A stretch of 7,488 nucleotides of DNA from Oscillospiraceae bacterium. Lineage in GTDB: Bacteria > Bacillota > Clostridia > Oscillospirales > UBA929. Made by a program: the position numbers and the translations under genes. The stretch is taken from contig JAISVO010000058.1 in assembly GCA_031271525.1 (NCBI GenBank), positions 1 through 7,488 of the forward strand. Direction: 5' to 3'. The notes under the pieces were generated by a model. It was not told where the DNA came from. It saw only the letters and a list, made by a program, of their open reading frames with translations, and made no database searches. This document shows positions 1 through 7,147 of the stretch, piece by piece (within the stretch, counting starts at the first letter, position 1; every line of letters starts with the position of its first letter).

Positions 1-1
1 C

Positions 2-307
2 GCCAAAATGCCCGGCTTCCACTACATCCTCGAGCTGTGGCAGAACGGCGAGGTCTGGGACTACTCCGATAAAGCCTTCCCCACCAAGTATGAGTTTGAG
101 GGCACCGTCCGCGACATCCTGTACGAATACTACAACAGCTGGGACGCGAACCTTGTGGGCGCCACCCGCACCGACGCCAACTGGCTGGACAACATCAAGG
201 CCCTGATGCCTGAATGGAACGAGCAATGGAACCAGCGCTGGGCGGAACAGTTTGAAGCGCTTGACGCGGCTCTCGAACGGGAAGATTTCCATTATAAGAA
301 GGACTAG
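2..307 (+). CDS. 3' end of an upstream gene, unidentified (possibly a solute-binding protein)
   Basis: The reading frame is open from the left edge to a TAG at 305-307, giving 101 visible residues. An ATG lies at 8, but the frame stays open upstream of it and no ribosome binding site can be seen, so this is most likely the C-terminus of a longer protein whose start is outside the window. The visible part is rich in Trp, Tyr and acidic residues. It looks mainly helical towards the end, with segments such as VRDILYEYYNSWD and EWNEQWNQRWAEQFEALDAAL, and finishes in a charged tail (DFHYKKD). Helical C-termini of this kind occur in family 1 extracellular solute-binding proteins, and the next genes encode a sugar importer, so a second binding protein is possible. 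I do not recognise a diagnostic motif, and another secreted or enzymatic protein is equally open. A strong hairpin follows 11 nt after the stop. Confidence 0.6.
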   Translation, partial: AKMPGFHYILELWQNGEVWDYSDKAFPTKYEFEGTVRDILYEYYNSWDANLVGATRTDANWLDNIKALMPEWNEQWNQRWAEQFEALDAALEREDFHYKKD

Positions 308-318
308 GTCACGGAGTG

Positions 319-353
319 ATTCCCCCGCCGCCGATGGCGGCGGGGGAATTCTT
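319..353 (+). terminator. Strong intrinsic-terminator-like hairpin between the upstream gene and the binding-protein gene
   Basis: Positions 319-332 pair perfectly with 336-349 around a three-base loop (GAT, 333-335), giving a 14-bp stem whose inner 11 pairs are all G-C. A short T-rich run (TTCTT, 349-353) follows. It lies 11 nt after the TAG of the upstream gene and ends 27 nt before the preferred GTG start at 381. The weak T-tract suggests partial termination or 3'-end protection of the upstream message rather than a complete stop, which would fit an operon with different expression levels before and after it. I see no convincing promoter between the hairpin and the next gene. Confidence 0.75.
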
Positions 354-365
354 AAAGTGAATTCG

Positions 366-375
366 AAGGCTGGTG
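366..375 (+). promoter_or_regulatory. Probable ribosome binding site for the GTG start at 381
   Basis: The purine-rich stretch AAGGCTGGTG (366-375) lies 5 to 11 nt before GTG at 381. It is weaker than the other sites in this operon. It is preferred because an alternative GTG at 357 would have its only Shine-Dalgarno-like bases (342-348) locked inside the hairpin stem, and because 381 places two lysines directly before the hydrophobic signal segment. Confidence 0.45.
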
Positions 376-380
376 AACTC

Positions 381-3305
381 GTGAAGAAAACAAAGATCAT
401 CGTCGCAATCGCGCTGGCGCTCGCGTTGACGGGCGGTATCCTCGCGTTCCTCATCCCAAACGCGGTGGCGACCGACGCCGTAACCGAATCGGAGATGACA
501 TGGGCAAAGGAATTCCTGCGCGGCACACTGACAGACCCGACCGTCCTCTATAACGATTTCCTCGAAGGGAACAAGGGGACGGCGACCCCCTCCTTCTCCG
601 AGACTGTCCCCTCCGCGGCGGCCGAACTCACGGGCGGGGAAACCGCCGAGTACCGTGTGACGGTGCCACAGACCGGCCTGTACTCGCTGACCCTTGACTG
701 CGGCGCGAAGGAACGCAGCTTCGTCAACATCACCCTCGCGGTGGCGGTCAACGGCGAGACGCAGTATTCGGAGGCGAACAACATCGACGTCCCCCTCTTC
801 TGGAAGGACTCCACCAAGGATTTCCCGTTGGACTCCTTCGGGGACGAGTCGGTTCCGAGCGTCGACTTTGTGGGCGGAAGCCGCGAGATTCCGCTGTACA
901 ACAACACCTACCTCACAACTAGCCCGATCCTCTTCCGGCTGGAGGGCGGCGAGAACGTCATCTCGATCACCAACAAATCGGTGCGCGCCTTGCTGACCGG
1001 CGGGCTGACCGTCACCTCCGACACGCCGCTGACCCCGTACGCCGAGTACCGTCAGGCGAACGGCGGGGAGGTCGTCCCGGGGATCATGACGGTCGACGCC
1101 ACGTCGTACGCCGAGAAGAACTCCACCTTTATCCAGCTCGTCTCGTCCAACGACATCGGCGCGTCCCCCTCCGACCCGGTGAAACGGATGGTCAACGTGG
1201 TCGGCTTCGGGGAAGTCGGTTCGGAAGCGGCATATGAGCTCAACATCGAGAAAACCGGCTATTACGCCTTGGCGCTGCACGCCGGAACCCAAAGCGACGA
1301 CTTCCCCTCCTTCTGCACGATTAAAGTGGACGGCGCGATCCCCTTCGCGGAAGCCGCAGCCTTCCCGATCAGACCGGGAAGCTCGAACGGCTGGATCAAC
1401 GCGGTCTTCGGCAGCGAGGACGGCGAACCGTACTACCTTTACTTAGAGCAGGGAACCCACACCCTCTCCTTCCGTCCCGAAGCCGAACCGATGGCGGTTT
1501 TCCTGCGGGATCTCCGGCTGTTGGTTGAGCACATCAACCAATTCTCCCTGAACGTCAAGAAGGTCGCCGGCAAGGAAGTGGACAAGAACCGCACTTGGCG
1601 CTTGACACGGTATATGCCCGAGACCGAAGACACCCTGAAAGCCTACAACATCCTCCTCCGGGGACTGCTGAACGGACTGGGCGAATTCAGCGAGAAGGGG
1701 ATCAACGCCTCCACCCTGTCCGGGTTGATGGAAGCGATCGGTCTGATGGAAAAGCTCAGCGAGGAGCCGGACGACCTGCCGCTCTACCTTGAAAACCTGT
1801 CCGGCGAACAGGTCTCGGCGCTAAAAAGCTGCGGTACGATGCTGGACAGCATCCTCTCCCTCTCCTTCAGCATCGACGACTTTTACCTTTACGACGGCGT
1901 TACCGAGCTTCCCCGCGAAAATCCCTCCTTTTTAAGCTCGGTGTCGTCGATGGGCAGCCAGCTTTGGGCGTCCTTCACCTCGCCCAAATACGCCGTACAG
2001 AATGACGACGAGGCGCTGAACATCTGGATCAACTCCTCGGTCATGCTGGCGGATACCCTCCAGAAGCTGGCCGACACACGCTTCACCCCCGAAACCGGGA
2101 TTAAGGTAAAGCTCTCGATCATGCCCGACCAAAACAAGCTGGTTTTGGCTTCCGCCGCCGGGACCCAGCCCGATATGGCGCTCGCGATCGAACGGCACAT
2201 CCCCTTCGACCTCGCCCTGCGGGACGCGATCTACGACCTGACCAATTTCCCGGACTTTTGGGATGTCGCCGGGCGCTTCGCCCCGGGCGCGCTGATCCCG
2301 TACATCTATAACGACGGCGTCTACGGGTTGAGCGAGTCGCTCGACTTCCAAGCCCTCGTCTACCGGGAGGACATCTTGGACAGCTTGGGGCTGGAGCCGC
2401 CCGACACGTGGTACGACGTCGCGGATATGATGAGCGAACTGCAGCGTTTCGACATGAGCTTTTATATGCCGATCGCCTCCGGCGTCGGCTATAAGTGGTT
2501 CAACCAAACCTCCCCCCTGATCTATCAATTCGGCGGCGACTTCTATGAGGAGGACGGCACCGGGACGACGATCAACCAGCCGAACGCCGTCAAGGGGATC
2601 ACCCTGCTGGGCGACCTCTTCACCACCTACGCGCTGAACGAGCAGGTGATGAGCTTCTTCAACGCCTTCCGCTACGGGCAGACCCCGGTGGGGATCACCG
2701 GCAACGCCGATTACCTGCTGATCAAGTACGGCGCGCCCGAGCTGACCGGACAGTGGAAGCTCGCGGCCCCTCCGGGGATCCCGCAGGAGGACGGCACGGT
2801 GTCCCGCTGGTTTATCTCGAACGGCAGGGCTTCGACCATCTTCACCAATTCCGACAAAAAAGAAGAGGGCTGGGAATTCCTCAAATGGTGGACCAGCGAG
2901 GACGTCCAGAGCGAGTACGCCTTTACCCTCCTTTCTCAGTACGGCTACATCTTCCTTCCCGGCAACCTCAAGGCGCTGGAGAACTCCTATCTGCCGGATG
3001 AAGACCGCGCGGTGATTCTGGAAGCCGTCAAGTGGCTCCGGGACGTGCCGAGAAGCCCCGGCCAGTACATGCTGGAGCGTATGCTCTCGGACATCTGGAA
3101 CGAGATCGTATTTGAGGGGATCCCGCCGCAGGTGTCGATCGACATGAACGTCATCACAATCCAGCGGGAGTTCCGACGGAAGATGCTGGAATTCGGCTAT
3201 GCCGACGAGGACGGAAACTTGATTCAACCGTACGCGGTGCGGGAACTGGACTGGGTGCTGGAGCAGCTCGCGGCGCACGGTTCGGGTAAGGAGGCGTCGC
3301 CATGA
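381..3305 (+). CDS. Large extracellular solute-binding protein with tandem N-terminal beta-sandwich domains (sugar ABC importer)
   Basis: Predicted 974-residue binding component of a carbohydrate ABC importer, acting outside the membrane. Residues 2-33 form a signal or anchor segment (KKTK, then a long hydrophobic run, then an AVA site). No lipobox cysteine is visible. Residues about 65-212 and 239-382 look like two related beta-sandwich domains of carbohydrate-binding-module type, each with the Y-x-V/L-x-V/I...TG-x-Y-x-L pattern. Residues about 412-502 look helical. Residues about 540-930 resemble a family 1 solute-binding protein: a first strand near ALNIWINS (545-552), ETGIKVKLSIMP (571-582), GTQPDMAL (594-601), YNDGVYGLSESLDFQALVYR (644-663), FGGDFY (717-722) and EGWEFLKWWTSEDVQSEYA (829-847). 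Typical family members have about 400-450 residues, so this one is more than twice the usual size. The start is GTG at 381; GTG at 357 and ATG at 252 are in frame but less plausible, the latter lying inside the upstream gene. The stop overlaps the next gene by 4 nt (ATGA), implying coupling to the permeases. The ligand cannot be read from the sequence. Confidence 0.88.
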   Translation: MKKTKIIVAIALALALTGGILAFLIPNAVATDAVTESEMTWAKEFLRGTLTDPTVLYNDFLEGNKGTATPSFSETVPSAAAELTGGETAEYRVTVPQTGLYSLTLDCGAKERSFVNITLAVAVNGETQYSEANNIDVPLFWKDSTKDFPLDSFGDESVPSVDFVGGSREIPLYNNTYLTTSPILFRLEGGENVISITNKSVRALLTGGLTVTSDTPLTPYAEYRQANGGEVVPGIMTVDATSYAEKNSTFIQLVSSNDIGASPSDPVKRMVNVVGFGEVGSEAAYELNIEKTGYYALALHAGTQSDDFPSFCTIKVDGAIPFAEAAAFPIRPGSSNGWINAVFGSEDGEPYYLYLEQGTHTLSFRPEAEPMAVFLRDLRLLVEHINQFSLNVKKVAGKEVDKNRTWRLTRYMPETEDTLKAYNILLRGLLNGLGEFSEKGINASTLSGLMEAIGLMEKLSEEPDDLPLYLENLSGEQVSALKSCGTMLDSILSLSFSIDDFYLYDGVTELPRENPSFLSSVSSMGSQLWASFTSPKYAVQNDDEALNIWINSSVMLADTLQKLADTRFTPETGIKVKLSIMPDQNKLVLASAAGTQPDMALAIERHIPFDLALRDAIYDLTNFPDFWDVAGRFAPGALIPYIYNDGVYGLSESLDFQALVYREDILDSLGLEPPDTWYDVADMMSELQRFDMSFYMPIASGVGYKWFNQTSPLIYQFGGDFYEEDGTGTTINQPNAVKGITLLGDLFTTYALNEQVMSFFNAFRYGQTPVGITGNADYLLIKYGAPELTGQWKLAAPPGIPQEDGTVSRWFISNGRASTIFTNSDKKEEGWEFLKWWTSEDVQSEYAFTLLSQYGYIFLPGNLKALENSYLPDEDRAVILEAVKWLRDVPRSPGQYMLERMLSDIWNEIVFEGIPPQVSIDMNVITIQREFRRKMLEFGYADEDGNLIQPYAVRELDWVLEQLAAHGSGKEASP
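3288..3294 (+). promoter_or_regulatory. Ribosome binding site of the first permease gene
   Basis: AAGGAGG lies 7 nt before the ATG at 3302 and inside the final codons of the binding-protein gene. It fixes the permease start at the ATGA overlap rather than at a downstream codon. Confidence 0.85.
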
Positions 3306-4231
3306 CAAAGACCATCCAGCCGCGCAGGCTGAAACGGATCGGCGAGACGACCAAGGACGGCCTGACCGCCCTGTGGCTGCTGTTGCCCTACGGCATCCTC
3401 TTCTCCCTCTTCATCGCGGTCCCGGTCGCGATGTCGATCGGACTGTCCTTCACCCACTTCAACGTGGTCCAGACCCCCAAGCCGGCGGGTTTCTTCAACT
3501 ACATCACGATGCTGACCCAAGACGACGTCTTCTTTCGGAACATCCTCCCGAACACCATCCAGTTCGCGCTGCTGGTCGGGCCGGGCGGCTATATTTTAAG
3601 CTTCCTCTTGGCGTGGATCCTCGCGCAGATCCGTCCCCTCCCCCGTACCGTCTTCGCGCTGGCGCTCTACACCCCGTCGATGGCGGGCGGCGTTTTCATC
3701 GGTTTCATCTGGCGCACCCTCTTCGCGGGCAGCCAGAGCGGCTACATCAACGCCCTCCTTCTGCAGTACAACCTGATCGACAAGCCGATCCAGTTCCTGC
3801 AGGAACCGGCGTACCTCATGCCTATCATGATCATCGTCTCGCTCTGGAGCTCGATGGGGATCGGTTTCCTCGCGATGCTCGCGGGTATCCTCAACGTCAA
3901 CGAGGAGGTCTACGAAGCGGCCTATATCGACGGCCTCCGCAACCGCTTCCAAGAGATCATCTATATCACCATCCCCTCTCTGAAGCCGCAGATGCTGTTT
4001 GGCGCGGTGATGGCGATTGTCGGGGCGTTCAACAACGGCGCGATCGGGGTGGCGCTCTCCGGCGTCAACCCGACGCCGCAGTACGCGGGGTCCCTGATCA
4101 TCAACCATATCGAGGACTACGCCTTCCAGCGGTACGAAATGGGGTACGCGGCGGCGCTCTCGGTGGCCCTGCTCGGCATCGTCTGGCTGTTCTCCAAAAT
4201 CGCGTACAAACTCTTCGGCGAGAAAGACTAA
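3302..4231 (+). CDS. Sugar ABC importer permease, MalF/UgpA type
   Basis: Inner-membrane permease of 309 residues that should pair with the next gene product to form the translocation channel of a carbohydrate ABC importer. Six hydrophobic segments are visible at roughly residues 22-46, 84-108, 116-140, 170-194, 230-253 and 280-303. The cytoplasmic EAA loop, which docks on the ATPase, is clear at about 205-229: EAAYIDGLRNRF followed by IYITIPSLKP, with the conserved EAA and the Gly six residues after its start. Length and topology match the UgpA/LplB-type branch, which lacks the extra N-terminal helices of E. coli MalF. The start ATG overlaps the TGA of the binding-protein gene and has a strong AAGGAGG site. 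The substrate is not determinable; LplB/YtcP-like importers handle complex or modified oligosaccharides, so such a ligand is plausible. No ATPase gene is adjacent. Confidence 0.95.
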   Translation: MTKTIQPRRLKRIGETTKDGLTALWLLLPYGILFSLFIAVPVAMSIGLSFTHFNVVQTPKPAGFFNYITMLTQDDVFFRNILPNTIQFALLVGPGGYILSFLLAWILAQIRPLPRTVFALALYTPSMAGGVFIGFIWRTLFAGSQSGYINALLLQYNLIDKPIQFLQEPAYLMPIMIIVSLWSSMGIGFLAMLAGILNVNEEVYEAAYIDGLRNRFQEIIYITIPSLKPQMLFGAVMAIVGAFNNGAIGVALSGVNPTPQYAGSLIINHIEDYAFQRYEMGYAAALSVALLGIVWLFSKIAYKLFGEKD

Positions 4232-4242
4232 GGGGGAGAAAA

Positions 4243-5112
4243 ATGGCTAATTTTCAAGGCTCGCGGATCAATCCCCGGAAATTTTCCGCGTCACAGATCA
4301 AATTTTATGTCCTGCTGGTACCTCTGGCGGTTGTGATGATCCTCCCCGTCATCTTCATCATCAGTCAGGCGTTCAAGCCGATGGACGAACTCTACCGCTT
4401 CCCGCCGACCCTTCTGGCGGAGCGCCCGACCCTCCGCAACTTCCAAAACATCTGGGGGATTGCCAGCGCCACCGCCATCCCGCTGCTGCGCTACCTTGTC
4501 AACTCGATCATCATCACGGTCGTCACCGTCGTCCTCTCGGTGCTGCTGACCGCCTCGACGGCTTACGCGCTGAGCAAGAAGAAGTTCCGCGCCCGTCCGT
4601 GGCTGCTCCGGATCAATCAGGCGGCGCTGATGTTCGTCCCGGTCGCGGTCGCGGTCCCGAGGTATCTCGTCATTGTCAACACCCGGATGGGCAACACCTA
4701 CTTCGCCCACATCCTCCCCCTCCTCGCCATGCCGGTGGGTTTGTTCTTAGTCAAACAGTTCGTCGATCAGGTGCCCGACGCGATTCTGGAGGCCGCCCGG
4801 ATCGACGGCGCGGGGGAATTCTCGGTGATGTTCCGGGTCGTCTTCCCCCAGATCGGCCCGGCGCTGGCGACAGTCGGCATCCTCTGCTTCCAAGCGGTCT
4901 GGAACGCCACCGAGGCGAGCAACATCTACATCACCGACGAGACGATGAAGTCGTTCGCCTTCTACCTCGGCACCCTGACGGTGGACCAAAGCCCCGCCAT
5001 GCAGGGGATCGGCGCGGCGGCGGCCCTCATCATGTTCGCCCCCAACCTCATCATCTTCATCGCGATGCAGTCCCGGGTGATGAACACGATGAGCCATTCG
5101 GGCATCAAGTAG
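4243..5112 (+). CDS. Carbohydrate ABC importer permease, MalG/LplC type
   Basis: Second inner-membrane permease, 289 residues, partner of the preceding one. Hydrophobic segments lie at about 18-42, 83-107, 126-146, 153-172, 205-225 and 258-278. The EAA loop is at about 183-206 (EAARIDGAGEFSVMFRVVFP), with the expected EAA, IDGAG and a Pro after the hydrophobic stretch. The C-terminus (NTMSHSGIK) is the usual ending of this permease branch in Firmicutes (SGIK). The ATG at 4243 is chosen because AGGGGGAG at 4231-4238 precedes it and because MANFQ leads into the first helix after a short basic N-terminus. The same frame is open further upstream to 3373, but that part is a shadow of the first permease gene. 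It lies 11 nt downstream of the previous stop and 13 nt before the next start, so it sits in the middle of the operon. Confidence 0.95.
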   Translation: MANFQGSRINPRKFSASQIKFYVLLVPLAVVMILPVIFIISQAFKPMDELYRFPPTLLAERPTLRNFQNIWGIASATAIPLLRYLVNSIIITVVTVVLSVLLTASTAYALSKKKFRARPWLLRINQAALMFVPVAVAVPRYLVIVNTRMGNTYFAHILPLLAMPVGLFLVKQFVDQVPDAILEAARIDGAGEFSVMFRVVFPQIGPALATVGILCFQAVWNATEASNIYITDETMKSFAFYLGTLTVDQSPAMQGIGAAAALIMFAPNLIIFIAMQSRVMNTMSHSGIK

Positions 5113-5118
5113 GGAGGG
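5113..5118 (+). promoter_or_regulatory. Ribosome binding site supporting a TTG start
   Basis: GGAGGG lies 7 nt before TTG at 5126. The site decides the start: no in-frame ATG gives a signal peptide here, a GTG at 5119 runs into TGA after three codons, and TTG at 5126 yields MKRLICLLLAF, a proper signal peptide start. Confidence 0.8.
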
Positions 5119-5125
5119 TGAAAGC

Positions 5126-7147
5126 TTGAAACGATTGATCTGTCTCCTGTTGGCTTTTGCCTGTCTGGTCCCCGCCGCCATCGCGGCGCAGTCCACCACC
5201 TACACATGGGCGCTGAACAACAAAGGGGAATTCGTCCATACCCAAGACGCCTACCTTCCCGACCGCACCGTCACCCACCTGATGCTGAAAGAGCCGGAAG
5301 ACCTCTACATCGCGTCGGACGGCTATATGTACATCAGCGACAGCGGGAACGGGCGGATCGTGGTCTACGATACCGCGACGAGCACGGTCGTCAAAGAGAT
5401 CCGCCACGAGCAGATGCAGCGCCCGCGCGGCATCTTCGTCACAAGCGACCTCGACCTCTATGTCGCCGACTCGGCGGCGGCGGTTGTCTTCCGCTTCAAC
5501 AAAGACGGGGAACTGATCCAAACCTTCGCCCGTCCCGAATCGGCGGCGTTCGGCGACACTCAATACGCGCCGAAGCGGGTCGCGGTGGATAACCGGGGTT
5601 CCCTCTACATCATCGGCGAAGGCGTCTACAACGGCGTCATCCAGCTCTCGGTCACAGGCGAGTTTCTGGGCTTCTTCACAACCAACAGGGTGACCTTATC
5701 TTTCATCCAAATCCTGCAGAACATCTTCTTCACCGAGGTACAGAAGCAGAGCCTTCAAGACCGCACCCCCGGCGTCATTGAGAACGTCCATACCGACAAG
5801 GACGGGATCGTCTACACCGTCACGATGGGCCGCGAAGGGCGGGACAATATCAAGAAGCACAATATGCGGGGAGGGAACATGTTCACAAACGGCGTCCTCT
5901 CCTTCTCCAACCTCTCGGACATCACAACCGACCAAAGCGGCATCATCTACGTCACCGACAGTCTCTTCGGCTATGTCTCCGCCTACTCCCCCTACGGCGA
6001 CTTCATCTTTGAATTCGGCGGCTACTCCACCGAGGATGTCGCGGGGTACTATTCCTACCTCACCTCGGTCGCGGTGGAGCGGGACGGCACCCTCTGGACG
6101 CTGGACTCGATCAAAGCCTACCTCCAGAGCTACAAACCGACCGAGTACACCAACTCAATCTATACCGCCCTCGCCCTTTTCGACCAAGGCCGATATGACG
6201 ACGCCGAAGGCGTGTGGAACAACGTCCTCCGGTACAATCAATCCTCGGTGCTGGCCCACGACGGGATCGGCAAGGCGGGGCTGTATACGCAGGACTACGA
6301 GAACGCGCGGGAGCACTTCGAGCTGTCCGGCAACCGCACCTTCTACTCCCAAGCGTTTTGGGAGCTGCGGAACAACTGGCTCCAAGAGAACCTGATCTGG
6401 TTCCTCATAGCCCTTGTCATCCTGATCCTCGCCCTCGCCGTGCTGAGGACCGCCGACCATAAGAAGCTCGTCAAGAGCGCCGTCGGCGGGGCCGCCCATA
6501 CGGTGGCGAAAGTCCCGGTCATCCGGGACGTCGTATTCGCCTTCTCGGTGATGCGTCACCCGCTGGACGGCTACTACGACCTAAAGCGAAAGATCCGGGG
6601 TTCCGCCGGCGGCGCGGCGTTCCTCTACTTCCTCCTCTTCGCCGCGTTGACGGTCAATCAAGTGGGCAAAGCGTTCATCCTCCAGACGACCGCCGCCGAG
6701 GATATGAACCTAGCGGCGCTGGTCGGCGGCTTCATCGGGGCCATCCTGTTGTTTGTCGTCTGCAATTACCTCGTCTCCTCGATCAATGACGGCGAAGGCA
6801 CGATCGGCGACGTCTTCAAGCTGGTCGCTTACGCGTCGATGCCGCTCACTCTCTCCTTTATCCTGATCACGGTCCTTTCCTATGTCTTAACCTTCAACGA
6901 GGTCTTCCTCGTGAGCTTCATCCAGACGGGCGGCATCCTGTGGTTCTGCGTGACCCTCTACCTCGGCTTGCAGGAGATGCACAACTACAACGTCTGGAAC
7001 ACCGTCAAGAGCATCCTATTCACGGCGGGCTTCATCGCGATCGCGGTGATCGCCCTTTTGATCCTTACGATTCTGTTCCAGCAGACGACCCAGTTTGTCG
7101 AAGCTGTGGGAAGGGAGGTTTACTATAATGCGACGGGTACGATTTAA
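5126..7147 (+). CDS. Secreted NHL beta-propeller / TPR-like / Yip1-domain membrane protein
   Basis: Multidomain protein of 673 residues with no established function. Residues 1-21 form a signal peptide (KR, then LICLLLAFACLVPAAIAA; probable cleavage after AIA or IAA). Residues about 59-336 contain six recurring NHL-type blades: 59-82 (YMYISDSGNGRIVVYD), 102-134, 151-184, 220-233 onward, 265-298 (GIIYVTDSLFGYVSAYSPYG) and 314-336. This predicts a six-bladed extracellular propeller. Residues about 342-402 resemble two TPR-like helical pairs (ALFDQGRYDDAEGVWNNVL and QDYENAREHFEL). A transmembrane helix at 422-440 is followed by a basic loop (RTADHKKLVK), and residues 478-652 hold five more hydrophobic segments after HPLDGYYDLKRK, typical of Yip1-family (DUF1282-like) proteins. 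The basic loop argues for an outside propeller with the helix running inward. The TTG start is set by a strong ribosome site. Its place between the permeases and a DUF5696-like gene suggests an accessory role at the membrane, perhaps scaffolding or sensing. That is inference only. Confidence 0.85.
   Translation: MKRLICLLLAFACLVPAAIAAQSTTYTWALNNKGEFVHTQDAYLPDRTVTHLMLKEPEDLYIASDGYMYISDSGNGRIVVYDTATSTVVKEIRHEQMQRPRGIFVTSDLDLYVADSAAAVVFRFNKDGELIQTFARPESAAFGDTQYAPKRVAVDNRGSLYIIGEGVYNGVIQLSVTGEFLGFFTTNRVTLSFIQILQNIFFTEVQKQSLQDRTPGVIENVHTDKDGIVYTVTMGREGRDNIKKHNMRGGNMFTNGVLSFSNLSDITTDQSGIIYVTDSLFGYVSAYSPYGDFIFEFGGYSTEDVAGYYSYLTSVAVERDGTLWTLDSIKAYLQSYKPTEYTNSIYTALALFDQGRYDDAEGVWNNVLRYNQSSVLAHDGIGKAGLYTQDYENAREHFELSGNRTFYSQAFWELRNNWLQENLIWFLIALVILILALAVLRTADHKKLVKSAVGGAAHTVAKVPVIRDVVFAFSVMRHPLDGYYDLKRKIRGSAGGAAFLYFLLFAALTVNQVGKAFILQTTAAEDMNLAALVGGFIGAILLFVVCNYLVSSINDGEGTIGDVFKLVAYASMPLTLSFILITVLSYVLTFNEVFLVSFIQTGGILWFCVTLYLGLQEMHNYNVWNTVKSILFTAGFIAIAVIALLILTILFQQTTQFVEAVGREVYYNATGTI
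7113..7118 (+). promoter_or_regulatory. Ribosome binding site within the end of the Yip1 gene
   Basis: GGGAGG lies 9 nt before ATG at 7128, inside the last codons of the preceding gene. It supports a start overlapping that gene by 20 nt and hence coupled translation. Confidence 0.8.

Noticed and set aside
346..364. Two copies of GAATTC close together
   Set aside because: One copy straddles the end of the hairpin stem and the other follows the GTG at 357. A six-base palindrome repeated twice is easily explained by chance and shows no wider repeat structure.
252..380. ATG at 252 as the start of the binding-protein gene
   Set aside because: It would overlap the upstream gene by 56 nt, read through the terminator hairpin and place a basic, glycine-rich leader before the signal segment. 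The GTG at 381 gives a normal signal peptide.
309..1292. A 327-codon open frame on the minus strand
   Set aside because: It is antisense to the N-terminal domains of the binding protein, its product is Arg/Gly/Val-rich without motifs, and it would end within the terminator hairpin region. It is a GC-bias shadow.
1932..3308. A 458-codon open frame on the minus strand across the binding-protein gene
   Set aside because: The plus-strand frame encodes a coherent binding-protein domain with family motifs. The antisense frame gives a low-complexity product rich in Arg, Asp and Val, as expected from third-position GC bias, and it lacks recognisable domains.
3373..4242. Upstream extension of the second permease frame
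   Set aside because: This part overlaps the first permease gene in another frame and yields a His/Arg/Pro-rich sequence unlike a membrane protein. The true start is ATG at 4243 with its own ribosome site.
5126..5188. Cysteine 13 of the Yip1 fusion as a lipobox
   Set aside because: The preceding residues (A-F-A) do not fit the lipobox pattern well, and the hydrophobic core would be too short. A signal peptidase I site near residue 20 fits better.
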